This document shows positions 17,724 to 25,902 of a stretch of 64,000 bases of DNA, in pieces. Under the pieces are notes generated by a model. It searched no databases, was not told the origin of the DNA, and saw nothing but the letters and a program-made list of their open reading frames with translations. Position 1 is the stretch's first letter; each line of letters starts with the position of its first letter. The translations under genes and the position numbers were made by a program. The DNA comes from Pseudomonas sp. BP8 (GTDB lineage: Bacteria > Pseudomonadota > Gammaproteobacteria > Pseudomonadales > Pseudomonadaceae), in NCBI RefSeq assembly GCF_017875955.1, contig NZ_JAGINK010000001.1, forward strand, positions 1,059,001 through 1,123,000. The letters are read 5' to 3'.

Positions 17724-18686
17724 TTACTTCTGCAGCGTAGTCCGCGCCCGCTCCAGCAACGCCCGGGCCTTGCCCGTCAGCCGCCGCAAGCGCGAATCAG
17801 GCTTGTGCTCGACCAGCCCCTGCTGCCTCACCCAATCCTTCCAGCGAATCCGCTCATCGCGCACCACCCAGCCTTCCTGCTCGGCAAAGCTCTCTGCCAG
17901 GTAAACGCCACGAGTGCTGGCCGGCACCAGCGTATCCTTCTTCAGGGTAAACAGCTCTGCCGTCGGCTTGCCCTCTTTGAGCGGCATCAGATACAGGTCT
18001 GGCCGCTTGCGGTTGAGCCGCGCCACCAGTTGATCACCTTCGAGCCGCTCATCGACATGAAACAGGCTCAGTGGCTTTGCCTCGCGCGGCACCTGCAAAC
18101 GCAGGTCATAAATCAGCTGCAACGACGCTGTCGGCAGATGCACGTAGGCCCGTGGCCGCTCAAGCAACTTCAGGTTGCCACAGTGCACAGGCCGCGCAGC
18201 ACCTGACTGCGGGCTGAGAACAAACGGCGGCGTTTCGCGGTAGTGCAGGGCGGCCGCGTAGGGCGCTGGCAGCCAGGTGTCATTGAAGCGCCCGCCAAGC
18301 CAGCCCTCAGGCGTCTCCAGCAGGCACTCTTCGGCGACTTCCTGGATTGCCGTGTGCAGCGGCAGGTTGAGCTCCTGCGCAGGCACGTAGCCGGAGATCA
18401 GCTTGAGTACCACATCACCGCGGTCTTGCCGACGCTGGCGAACCAGTACCCAGTAGTCGCGGTTCTGCCAATGCAGGGTCAAGCGTACCGACACGCCAAG
18501 GTTGGCCAGCTCGACCACGAACCGTTCACTGTCGGCGACCTGCACGGCCTTGCGCCGCTGCAGGGTCTGGGCGAAGTTCAGCGGCATGCCGATGCTCTGG
18601 TAAGTCAGGCCGTCGGGAGTGGCTTCGACATGCAGCGGCAGGGTCTTGAAGTTGCTTGGGTTCTTGCGGATCAGCGTACGCGCCAC
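17724..18686 (-). CDS. Nudix-like protein (often labelled 'metal ABC transporter ATPase')
   Basis: The 320-residue product has no Walker motifs, so the label carried by pseudomonad orthologues is not supported by sequence. It has a nearly complete Nudix box at residues about 99-125: GYVPAQE, nine residues, then QEVAEECLL. This compares with GX5EX7REUXEEXGU, with Arg to Gln, Gly to Leu and two extra residues; the metal-binding Glu residues remain. A Nudix-type hydrolase or a catalytically altered relative is therefore inferred; the substrate is unknown. The start is GTG 18686 with a strong AAGGAGGAGG just upstream, better than any upstream ATG. It lies 37 bp downstream of the aldo/keto reductase gene. 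Confidence 0.7.
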   Translation of the reverse strand: MARTLIRKNPSNFKTLPLHVEATPDGLTYQSIGMPLNFAQTLQRRKAVQVADSERFVVELANLGVSVRLTLHWQNRDYWVLVRQRRQDRGDVVLKLISGYVPAQELNLPLHTAIQEVAEECLLETPEGWLGGRFNDTWLPAPYAAALHYRETPPFVLSPQSGAARPVHCGNLKLLERPRAYVHLPTASLQLIYDLRLQVPREAKPLSLFHVDERLEGDQLVARLNRKRPDLYLMPLKEGKPTAELFTLKKDTLVPASTRGVYLAESFAEQEGWVVRDERIRWKDWVRQQGLVEHKPDSRLRRLTGKARALLERARTTLQK

Positions 18687-18723
18687 GTGCCTCCTCCTTG
18701 TGCTGGGCAGCCGGCAGGGCAGC

Positions 18724-19536
18724 TCAAGGCTTGCCCAGGATGCGGGCGACGGTGGCCACGTTATGGGCCAGGTGCACCGGATTGATGGTGCCGACGATAG
18801 CACTGCTCACGCCCGGGTGGGAGAACAGCAGTTCGAAACTGGCCTGCACCGGGTCAACACCGGGGGCCAGGCAGACGTGTCCGCTGGCCAGGGCCTTCTT
18901 CACCAGGATCGCCTTGCCGTGCTCGGCAGCGTAGTCCAGTACCGGCCGTTCAGCCTGCTCGTTGAGGTTGTAGGTGACCATCGCGCAGTCGCCAAGCTCC
19001 AGCGCCTTGAGGCCGCCAGCGGCGGTCTTGCCGGAAAAGCCAAAGCCGAGAATCTTGCCTTCCTGCTTGAGTGCGGCCAGGGTCTGGTAGACCTCTTGCT
19101 GCTCGAGGATCGCCAAGTCATTGCCGTCCGAGTGCACCAGCACCAATTCGATACGGTCGGTTTCCAGGCGCTTGAGGCTGCGTTCTACCGACAGGCGCGT
19201 ATGCGCTGCGCTGAAATCGAAGCGCGACTGGCCGTCATTGAACTCCTCGCCGACCTTGCTGACGATCACCCACTGCTCGCGTTGGCCACGCAGCAGTGGT
19301 CCGAGGCGCTCTTCGCTGCGCCCATAGGCCGGCGCGGTATCGATCAGATTGATCCCCAGTTCACGTGCCTGAGCGAGCAACAGGCGTGCCTCGTCATCAC
19401 CGGGAATGGTGAAGCCGGTCGGGTATTTGACGCCTTGGTCGCGGCCAAGCTTGACCGTGCCCAGCCCCAGCGGCGAAACCGAGAGGCCGGTGCTGCCCAG
19501 CGGGCGATGCAGGTGGTGCAGGGTAGGCAGGCTCAT
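18724..19536 (-). CDS. Aldo/keto reductase family protein
   Basis: This is an NADPH-dependent aldo/keto reductase-like TIM barrel of 270 residues. Visible family features are PLGLGTVKLGRDQ near the N-terminus, the catalytic Asp-Tyr segment INLIDTAPAYGRSEERLG (residues about 58-75; Asp and Tyr of the tetrad), the Lys in IVSKVG (near 90) and the His region VLVHSDG. The usual Lys-His pair is recognisable, but the cofactor-binding C-terminus is shorter than in most members. Its ATG overlaps the TGA of the upstream FAD oxidoreductase gene (ATGA), so the two are translationally coupled and may act on one substrate. That substrate is unknown. Confidence 0.82.
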   Translation of the reverse strand: MSLPTLHHLHRPLGSTGLSVSPLGLGTVKLGRDQGVKYPTGFTIPGDDEARLLLAQARELGINLIDTAPAYGRSEERLGPLLRGQREQWVIVSKVGEEFNDGQSRFDFSAAHTRLSVERSLKRLETDRIELVLVHSDGNDLAILEQQEVYQTLAALKQEGKILGFGFSGKTAAGGLKALELGDCAMVTYNLNEQAERPVLDYAAEHGKAILVKKALASGHVCLAPGVDPVQASFELLFSHPGVSSAIVGTINPVHLAHNVATVARILGKP

Positions 19537-20708
19537 GGCAACAGGACCTCCCAGGCAGGCACGCCAAGCGCAGGGCGCGGCAGGTCGGAGAGGTCTGGCT
19601 GGGCCGCCGGGCGGATGCCGTCGCGTTCGAGTGCGGCCAGCACGTGGTCGGCGAAGTCCGGCGCGAGGGCCAGCTTGGTCGGCCAGCCGACCAGCAGCCG
19701 CTGTTGCTCGGCAAGGAAGGCGTTGTCGGGGCGAACCAGGCCGGACTGCGCGGGTTCGGCGCGGTCGACCCGCAACGTGGCCCAGCGCACCTGGCGCTGG
19801 TCGACCCAAGGCAGCAGGTTGGCGATCTCTTTTTGCGCCGCAGCGATCTGTGCGGCTGGCTCGCGGGCGACGCCTTCGGCCTCGGCCAGGTCGCCGCCGA
19901 GGTACCACACCCACTGGCCGTCTGCGGCCGGATGGGTAGTGACGGTAATGCGCGGCTTCGGCCCGCCACCCAGGCAATGGGCGTACAGCGGCTTGAGGTT
20001 CGGCCCCTTGGCCAGGACCATGTGCAACGGCCGTCGCTGCATGGCCGGCTGGCTCAGGCCCAAGGCGTTGAGCAGGTCTTCGGTGCCAGCGCCAGCGCTC
20101 AGCACGATGCGCTGGGCACGAATCTCGCGGCCGTCGACGCGCAGGCCGACCAGTTCGTCGGCCTCGCGCAGCGGCTCGATCCGCTCGCCGGCCAGCAAAC
20201 TGTCACCGGCAAGTTCAGCCAGGTTGGCGAGCAGGCTCGGCACATCGATGACCAGCTCGGCCAGGCGATAGACCTTGCCCTTGAAGGCGCGGTCCTGCAG
20301 GGCCGGCGGCAGATGCTCGCCCTTGACCTGATCAACCCGGCCACGCATCGCCTTGCTGGCAAAAAAACTCGTGACATTGCCCAGCAGGCCGCCCGGCGAC
20401 CACAGGTAATGGGCGTCGGACAGCAGGCGGACCTTGTCCAGGTTCAGCTCGCCGCTGCCCGCCAGCGCCTCGCGCCAGCGCCGCGGCATATCGGCGATGG
20501 CCTCGGATGCACCGGTCAGGCTGCCGTGCAGGGCATATTTGATACCGCCATGAATGATCCCCTGCGACTTGATGGTCTGCTCGCCGCCGAGGCTGGCGCG
20601 TTCGACCAGCACCGTCGAGTAACCCTGGCGCCGCAGCCGGGCGTTGAGCCAGAGGCCAGCGACCCCTGCGCCGACGATCAGCACGTCAGTGGAAATGGCA
20701 GATGGCAT
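19533..20708 (-). CDS. FAD-dependent oxidoreductase (DAO family)
   Basis: The 391-residue product is a flavoprotein oxidoreductase of the D-amino-acid-oxidase/glycerol-3-phosphate dehydrogenase type. The FAD-binding dinucleotide fold is at the N-terminus (VLIVGAGVAGLWLNARLRRQG, residues about 9-29), followed by VERASLGGEQTIKSQGIIHGG, and RIVLSAGAGTEDLL near residues 203-216 as the second FAD contact. The substrate is not evident. It is the first gene of a minus-strand run with the aldo/keto reductase (4-bp ATGA overlap) and the Nudix-like gene. Confidence 0.82.
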   Translation of the reverse strand: MPSAISTDVLIVGAGVAGLWLNARLRRQGYSTVLVERASLGGEQTIKSQGIIHGGIKYALHGSLTGASEAIADMPRRWREALAGSGELNLDKVRLLSDAHYLWSPGGLLGNVTSFFASKAMRGRVDQVKGEHLPPALQDRAFKGKVYRLAELVIDVPSLLANLAELAGDSLLAGERIEPLREADELVGLRVDGREIRAQRIVLSAGAGTEDLLNALGLSQPAMQRRPLHMVLAKGPNLKPLYAHCLGGGPKPRITVTTHPAADGQWVWYLGGDLAEAEGVAREPAAQIAAAQKEIANLLPWVDQRQVRWATLRVDRAEPAQSGLVRPDNAFLAEQQRLLVGWPTKLALAPDFADHVLAALERDGIRPAAQPDLSDLPRPALGVPAWEVLLP

Positions 20709-20798
20709 GCGGGTACCTCGAAGACTTGGACAGCTAGTCAGTATACGCCGGGGATACCGTTAATGGACCCGCTGCGGGGTAACAGCCTGTGCCATGGC

Positions 20799-21131
20799 TC
20801 AATGCCCAGCCGTCTTGGAAAACACCTGGATCACCACCACCCCGGCAACAATCATGGCCATGCCGAGCATGGCCGGCACATCCAGCTTCTGCCCATAGAT
20901 CACCAGCGCGGCGATGCTGATCAGCACGATGCCCAATCCCGACCAGACGGCGTAGGCAATTCCCACCGGAATGGTGCGCACCACCAGGGTCAGCATCCAG
21001 AACGCGATCGCGTAGCCGCCGACCATCAGCAGCAGCGGCAGAGGTGTGCTCAAGCCTTTGACCGCTTTCATCGAGGCGGTGGCGATGACTTCGGCGCAGA
21101 TAGCGATAGCCAGGTAGGTATAAGCGTTCAT
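20799..21131 (-). CDS. emrE: Small multidrug resistance efflux pump
   Basis: This is a proton-coupled dual-topology exporter of quaternary ammonium and other cationic compounds. The 110-residue product has four hydrophobic helices and the essential membrane-embedded Glu14 (IAICAEVIATASMK). It also has the SMR signature AIAFWMLTLVVRTIPVGIAYAVWSGLG (positions about 41-67). Length is typical. The same gene occurs at this position next to a LysR regulator in P. aeruginosa. It is divergent from the LysR gene, with an 86-bp shared promoter region, suggesting but not proving regulation by it. Confidence 0.92.
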   Translation of the reverse strand: MNAYTYLAIAICAEVIATASMKAVKGLSTPLPLLLMVGGYAIAFWMLTLVVRTIPVGIAYAVWSGLGIVLISIAALVIYGQKLDVPAMLGMAMIVAGVVVIQVFSKTAGH

Positions 21132-21217
21132 GGGCAGTTCCTCGGTTTCGTGGCGGGCATTTTAGGTGTTCCCTGGATGCGGTAAAGTCATTACCTATCT
21201 ATATTGGAGATGGGTTG

Positions 21218-22108
21218 ATGACTCAGTACTGGAACCTTGAGCAGCTGCGTCTGTTCGTCCGCGTGGCCGAGCTGCGCTCGTTCTCTGCGGTCGCCCGCGA
21301 GCAGCACAAGGCCCAGTCGGCCGTAAGCAATGCCATCGCGATGCTGGAGACCGACCTCGGCGTGACCTTGTTCGAGCGCAGCAGTGGACGCCAGCCACGC
21401 TTGACCGAGCGCGGCGCGGCGTTGCTGGCGGATGCGCGCGAGCTGCTGCGCCAATGCGAGCGACTCGACGGCAGGGCGTTGGCCTTGATGCGTGGCCAGG
21501 AAGCCTTGCTGCGAGTGGCCCAGGACGAAGCCATGCCCTATCAGCCGGTGATCGACAGTCTGGACGAACTGGCCAGCCAGTTTCCGTTTCTGCAAGTACA
21601 GTTGGCCAGTGCTGCCCAAGGCGACGTGGCGCGCAAGCTGGTCGAGCGGCAGGCCGATCTCGGGCTGTTCTTTCATCACGAGCGCATCCCGGCCTCTTTA
21701 GAGCGGCGTACCCTGGGCAGCGTTGAAATGGTCACGGTGTGCGCGGTCGGGCATCCGCTGGCTGGCGAGGAACGGGTCAACCGGCAACAGCTGGCGCGTC
21801 ATCGCCAGCTGTTGATCACCCCGCAACACAGCGACTACCCGGGCGGCGAGGCGATCAGCCCGCAGATCTGGCGCGCTGACAGTTTCTACGCGATGGCCGA
21901 GCTGCTCATGCGTGGCCTGGGCTGGGCGTGGTTGCCGCGGCATGTCGTGCAGTACCCGACGTATCAGACGCAGATGGTCGAACTCGACAGCGAGTGGCGC
22001 CCGCCGGCGTTGGTGGTGGAACTCGCCTGGCGCCGTGATCAGCCGTTGGGGCCGGCGGCGCAGTGGCTGGCAGAGCGGTTCGCCGTGCACCTGCGGGCGA
22101 TTGGTTAG
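21218..22108 (+). CDS. LysR-family transcriptional regulator
   Basis: The 296-residue product has the LysR layout. The N-terminal winged helix-turn-helix runs over residues about 4-62 (LEQLRLFVRVAELRSFSAVAREQHKAQSAVSNAIAMLE... LFERSSG). The effector-binding domain is C-terminal. ATG 21218 has GGAG 8 bp upstream. It is transcribed away from the SMR efflux gene, and control of that gene or of itself is the usual arrangement. Effector is unknown. Confidence 0.9.
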   Translation: MTQYWNLEQLRLFVRVAELRSFSAVAREQHKAQSAVSNAIAMLETDLGVTLFERSSGRQPRLTERGAALLADARELLRQCERLDGRALALMRGQEALLRVAQDEAMPYQPVIDSLDELASQFPFLQVQLASAAQGDVARKLVERQADLGLFFHHERIPASLERRTLGSVEMVTVCAVGHPLAGEERVNRQQLARHRQLLITPQHSDYPGGEAISPQIWRADSFYAMAELLMRGLGWAWLPRHVVQYPTYQTQMVELDSEWRPPALVVELAWRRDQPLGPAAQWLAERFAVHLRAIG

Positions 22109-22229
22109 CAGCGCTTTCTAGGTCTTCGTTATTGAGCTCGGCAGCCCCAGCGTATTTGAATCCGGCGCAATTTCACCCGACCTGCTCAAGCCCGCCTTCA
22201 ACCCTCAATTCCTAGTAAACTTCGCCGCC

Positions 22230-23501
22230 ATGAACAGAACCCTTTATACCCTGCTGTTTCACCTGGCCCTGCCACTGGTTGCGCTGCGCCTGTTCCTGCG
22301 TGCGCGCAAAGCCCCGGCCTACGGGCAACGTGTTGGCGAACGCTTCGCCTGCAAGCTGCCGGCCATGCGCCAAGGCGGGATCTGGGTGCATGCGGTGTCG
22401 GTCGGTGAAAGCATCGCGGCGGCGCCGATGGTGCGCGCGTTGCTCAAGGCCTACCCGGACCTGCCGATCACCCTGACCTGCATGACGCCGACCGGCTCCG
22501 AGCGGATCCAGGCCCTGTTTGCCGACGAGCCGCGGGTGCAGCATTGCTACCTGCCCTACGACCTGCCATGGGCGGCGGGGCGCTTCCTCGATCATGTCCA
22601 GCCACGGCTGGGCATCATCATGGAGACCGAGCTGTGGCCCAACCATATTCACCAGTGCGCCAAGCGCGGGATCCCCGTGGCGTTGGCCAATGCCCGGTTG
22701 TCGGCCCGTTCCGCACGTGGCTATGGGCGCTTCGCCAAGCTGACCCGGCCGATGCTTGCCGAGATGAGCCTGATCGCCGTGCAGACCGAGACCGAGGCCG
22801 AGCGCTTCCGACGCCTCGGCGCGCGGGCTGAGTGCGTGCAGGTTACCGGTTCAATCAAATTCGACCTGAAGATCGACGAGCAGCTATTGCCGCGCGCGCG
22901 GCAGCTGCGTGCGCAGTGGGGCGCGATGCAGCGTCCGGTATGGATTGCCGCCAGTACCCACGAAGGCGAGGATGCGCTGATATTGCAGGCCCATCGGCAG
23001 GTGCTGGAGCGGCATGCTGATGCGTTGTTGATCCTTGTGCCGCGTCATCCCGAGCGGTTCAACACGGTGCATGAGTTGTGCCGCGAACAGTTCGCCACGG
23101 TGCGGCGCTCTTGCGCTGAGGCGGTCAGCAGCGAGACCCGTGTGCTGCTCGGTGACACCATGGGCGAGTTACTATTCCTCTATGCGTTAGCCGACATCGG
23201 CTTTGTCGGCGGCAGCCTGGTTGCCACCGGTGGGCACAATCCGCTGGAGCCAGCGGCGCTGGCATTGCCGGTGATCATGGGGCCGCATGTGTTCAACTTC
23301 CTCGAAATCAGCGCGATGTTGCGTGATGCCGGAGCGTTGCAGTCGGTGGATGATGGCCAGGGCCTTGCGCTGGCGGTGTGCCGGCTGGTGGAGGCCCCGC
23401 AGGAAGCGCGGCGCATGGGCGAGGCGGGCAGGGCGGTGATGCAGGCCAATCAGGGTGCGTTGCAACGCCTGCTGGAGGGATTGGGCTCTTTGTTGAAGTG
23501 A
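22230..23501 (+). CDS. waaA: 3-deoxy-D-manno-octulosonic acid (Kdo) transferase
   Basis: WaaA transfers Kdo from CMP-Kdo to lipid IVA at the inner membrane, the first step of core assembly. The 423-residue product starts with a membrane-associated helix. It contains HAVSVGE with the catalytic Glu at residue 60, METELWPNHIHQC (about 131-143), and the CMP-binding GGHNPLEPAALALPVI (about 335-350). It stands apart from the core cluster by about 4.7 kb but in the conserved pseudomonad position. The 121-bp upstream gap shows nothing distinctive. Confidence 0.96.
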   Translation: MNRTLYTLLFHLALPLVALRLFLRARKAPAYGQRVGERFACKLPAMRQGGIWVHAVSVGESIAAAPMVRALLKAYPDLPITLTCMTPTGSERIQALFADEPRVQHCYLPYDLPWAAGRFLDHVQPRLGIIMETELWPNHIHQCAKRGIPVALANARLSARSARGYGRFAKLTRPMLAEMSLIAVQTETEAERFRRLGARAECVQVTGSIKFDLKIDEQLLPRARQLRAQWGAMQRPVWIAASTHEGEDALILQAHRQVLERHADALLILVPRHPERFNTVHELCREQFATVRRSCAEAVSSETRVLLGDTMGELLFLYALADIGFVGGSLVATGGHNPLEPAALALPVIMGPHVFNFLEISAMLRDAGALQSVDDGQGLALAVCRLVEAPQEARRMGEAGRAVMQANQGALQRLLEGLGSLLK

Positions 23502-23754
23502 ACGACACCGAATGCTATTCAATGAGCATTCAAAGTCGAGCATACGCAAGCTAATAGTTTGAGCTTCAACTGTAAGTTGGCGTCATGAATCCTACACGCA
23601 AAGCTGCAGGTTTTTATGTGGGGGTTAAGTATTTCCTACAAAGTTAATGTGATTGTCGGAACCGTCCTTCAAAATTTCCGGGCAGCGTACTACATAATTT
23701 CTGATTGATCAGCACTACGATTCCTCATGTCCCCAATCGCATGAGGTGTTTGTT
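23502..23754 (+). promoter_or_regulatory. AT-rich leader of the type I secretion locus with three dyads
   Basis: The 253 bp between waaA and the exporter gene hold a hairpin GAATGCT-N8-AGCATTC (23510-23531), a dyad AAGCTAATAGTTTGAGCTT (23548-23566) and a perfect 13-bp palindrome CAACTGTAAGTTG (23567-23579). A possible promoter is TTCAAA (23668) with TACATA (23691), 17 bp apart. The adjoining dyads look like a regulator-binding site; no regulator is identified. No ORF is supported here. Confidence 0.45.
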
Positions 23755-25902
23755 GTGTCGAGGCCTTCTGCTCGTGAAGAGCGCCCGGAAATTGACAGCG
23801 GACTAGCCTGCCTGGTCATGGTGGCGCGCTTCCATGATGTGGTCGCTTCTCCTGAACAGCTTATCCATGGCTTTGCATCAAGGGGAGAATCTTTTTGCGT
23901 CTCCCTGATGCTTCGTGCCCTGTCGGAACTTGGCCTTAAAGCGAAAGCGCGAAGCGTGCAACTCGAGCGTTTGAAGTTCGTACCCCTGCCCGCAATCGCC
24001 TCAGATGCCAAAGGAGGGCACTTCATCATCGCCCGCTTTGATGGCGAGCGAGCGCTGATTCAAGACCCGCGGGTAGCGTCCCCACAAACCCTGACATTGG
24101 AGGCACTGGCGGAACGCTGGGGCGGCGAGTTGATCATGGTGCGTTCCGATGCTCTGCTGTCCGCAGGTGTAGGTCGGTTCGACCTTACCTGGTTTGTCCC
24201 AGCGGTCGTGAAGTATCGAAAGATGCTGGGTGAAGTCCTGATGGTATCCCTTGTAATTCAGGTACTTGCATTGTTGACCCCGCTTTTTTTTCAAGTGGTT
24301 ATGGACAAGGTGTTAGTGCATCGTGGGTTGACCACGTTGAATGTTATTGCACTGGGTTTACTATTCGTGATCCTTTTCGAAAGTCTGCTCAGCGGCCTAC
24401 GCACCTATATCGCAGCACACACAGCGTCCCGGATCGACGTTGAGTTGGGTGCGAAATTATTTAAGCATTTGATAGGTCTGCCGCTCGCTTATTTTCATGC
24501 ACGACGGGTCGGTGATTCTGTGGCCCGAGTGCGAGAACTGGAGAACATCAGAAGTTTTCTCACCGGCAATAGCATTACGCTTATTCTGGATGTCCTGTTC
24601 AGCATAGTATTTATCTCGGTGATGTTCCTCCATAGCGGCTGGTTGACGTTGCTGGTCGTGGCATCCCTGCCGCTCTATTTCCTGGTGTCATTGATCGTCA
24701 CGCCATTACTGCGTGCACGGCTTGATCAAAGTTTCCAGCGCGGCGCGGAGAACCAGGCGTTCCTGGTTGAGGCCGTAAATGGCATCGATACGCTGAAGTC
24801 TATGGCGGTGGAGCCCCAAGTCACTCGACGTTGGGACAACCAATTGGCAGCCTACGTTGCCGCCAGCTTCAAGACACAGAACCTGTCCAATCTTGCAAAC
24901 GAGAGCGTGGCGCTGATCGGCAAATTGGTGACGGTGGGTACATTGTGGCTGGGCGCCCGACTCGTGATTGATGGTGAACTGACAGTCGGCGAGCTGGTTG
25001 CCTTCAATATGCTCGCTGGCCGGGTGTCTCAACCGATCATGCGCTTGGCACAATTGTGGACGAGTTTTCAGCAGACAGGCGTTTCCATCCAGAGGCTGGG
25101 CGACATTCTCAATACCCGCACTGAGTCGTCCAGTGGCCAGGGAACGCTGATGCCTTCCATAGAAGGTCGTATAGAGCTCGAGAAGGTCTGCTTTCGCTAT
25201 CGCCCTGACGCCAGTGAAGTCCTGCGCGATGTCAGTGTGAAAATCTCTGCTGGCGAAGTAATCGGTATCGTCGGCAGATCAGGCTCGGGGAAAAGCACGC
25301 TAACGCATCTGATGCAGCGGCTGCACTCGCCGGAGCGGGGTCGGGTTTTGTTGGATGGCGCTGACCTTGCGATGGTCGACGTGGCCTCTCTGCGTCGACA
25401 GATTGGAGTGGTACTGCAGGAGAACATGCTCTTCCGGCGCAGTGTCCGCGATAATATTGCGTTCGTGAACCCTGGTGCGCCCCTTGAGGAGGTCATCGAT
25501 GCTGCGAAACTGGCGGGCGCTCATGACTTTATCCTTGCGCTGCCTAATGGGTACGAAACCCTGATCGGCGAGCACGGTGCCAGCCTTTCAGGTGGACAGC
25601 GCCAACGCATCGCAATAGCCCGCGCGTTGCTGGGTAATCCGCGAATTTTGATCTTCGATGAGGCGACCAGCGCGCTGGACTATGAGTCGGAGCGCATCAT
25701 CCAGGAGAACATGGCGCGTATCTGCGCACAGCGTACGGTCATCATCATCGCGCATCGATTATCCGCCGTACGCTATGCCGACCGCATTGTGGTGATGGAG
25801 TGCGGGCAGATTGTCGAGCAAGGGGCGCATGACGAATTGCTGAGGAATCCGCAGGGTGTGTACGCCTATTTGTACCGCCTGCAACTCGGTACTGCTGCAT
25901 GA
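23755..25902 (+). CDS. Type I secretion ABC exporter with C39-like domain (HlyB/RtxB type)
   Basis: This inner-membrane ABC exporter powers one-step secretion of the RTX protein encoded downstream. The 715-residue product has an N-terminal C39-peptidase-like domain (residues about 10-135). The catalytic Cys position reads DSGLACL, with Ser15 in place of Cys, so this is a non-cleaving C39-like domain as in HlyB. A six-helix membrane domain follows (about 160-430), then an ATPase with Walker A GRSGSGKST, LSGGQRQRIAIARALL, ILIFDEATSALD and IAHRLS. GTG 23755 is chosen because GAGG lies 8 bp upstream; GTG 23746 is an in-frame alternative. It overlaps the adaptor gene by ATGA. Confidence 0.92.
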   Translation: MSRPSAREERPEIDSGLACLVMVARFHDVVASPEQLIHGFASRGESFCVSLMLRALSELGLKAKARSVQLERLKFVPLPAIASDAKGGHFIIARFDGERALIQDPRVASPQTLTLEALAERWGGELIMVRSDALLSAGVGRFDLTWFVPAVVKYRKMLGEVLMVSLVIQVLALLTPLFFQVVMDKVLVHRGLTTLNVIALGLLFVILFESLLSGLRTYIAAHTASRIDVELGAKLFKHLIGLPLAYFHARRVGDSVARVRELENIRSFLTGNSITLILDVLFSIVFISVMFLHSGWLTLLVVASLPLYFLVSLIVTPLLRARLDQSFQRGAENQAFLVEAVNGIDTLKSMAVEPQVTRRWDNQLAAYVAASFKTQNLSNLANESVALIGKLVTVGTLWLGARLVIDGELTVGELVAFNMLAGRVSQPIMRLAQLWTSFQQTGVSIQRLGDILNTRTESSSGQGTLMPSIEGRIELEKVCFRYRPDASEVLRDVSVKISAGEVIGIVGRSGSGKSTLTHLMQRLHSPERGRVLLDGADLAMVDVASLRRQIGVVLQENMLFRRSVRDNIAFVNPGAPLEEVIDAAKLAGAHDFILALPNGYETLIGEHGASLSGGQRQRIAIARALLGNPRILIFDEATSALDYESERIIQENMARICAQRTVIIIAHRLSAVRYADRIVVMECGQIVEQGAHDELLRNPQGVYAYLYRLQLGTAA

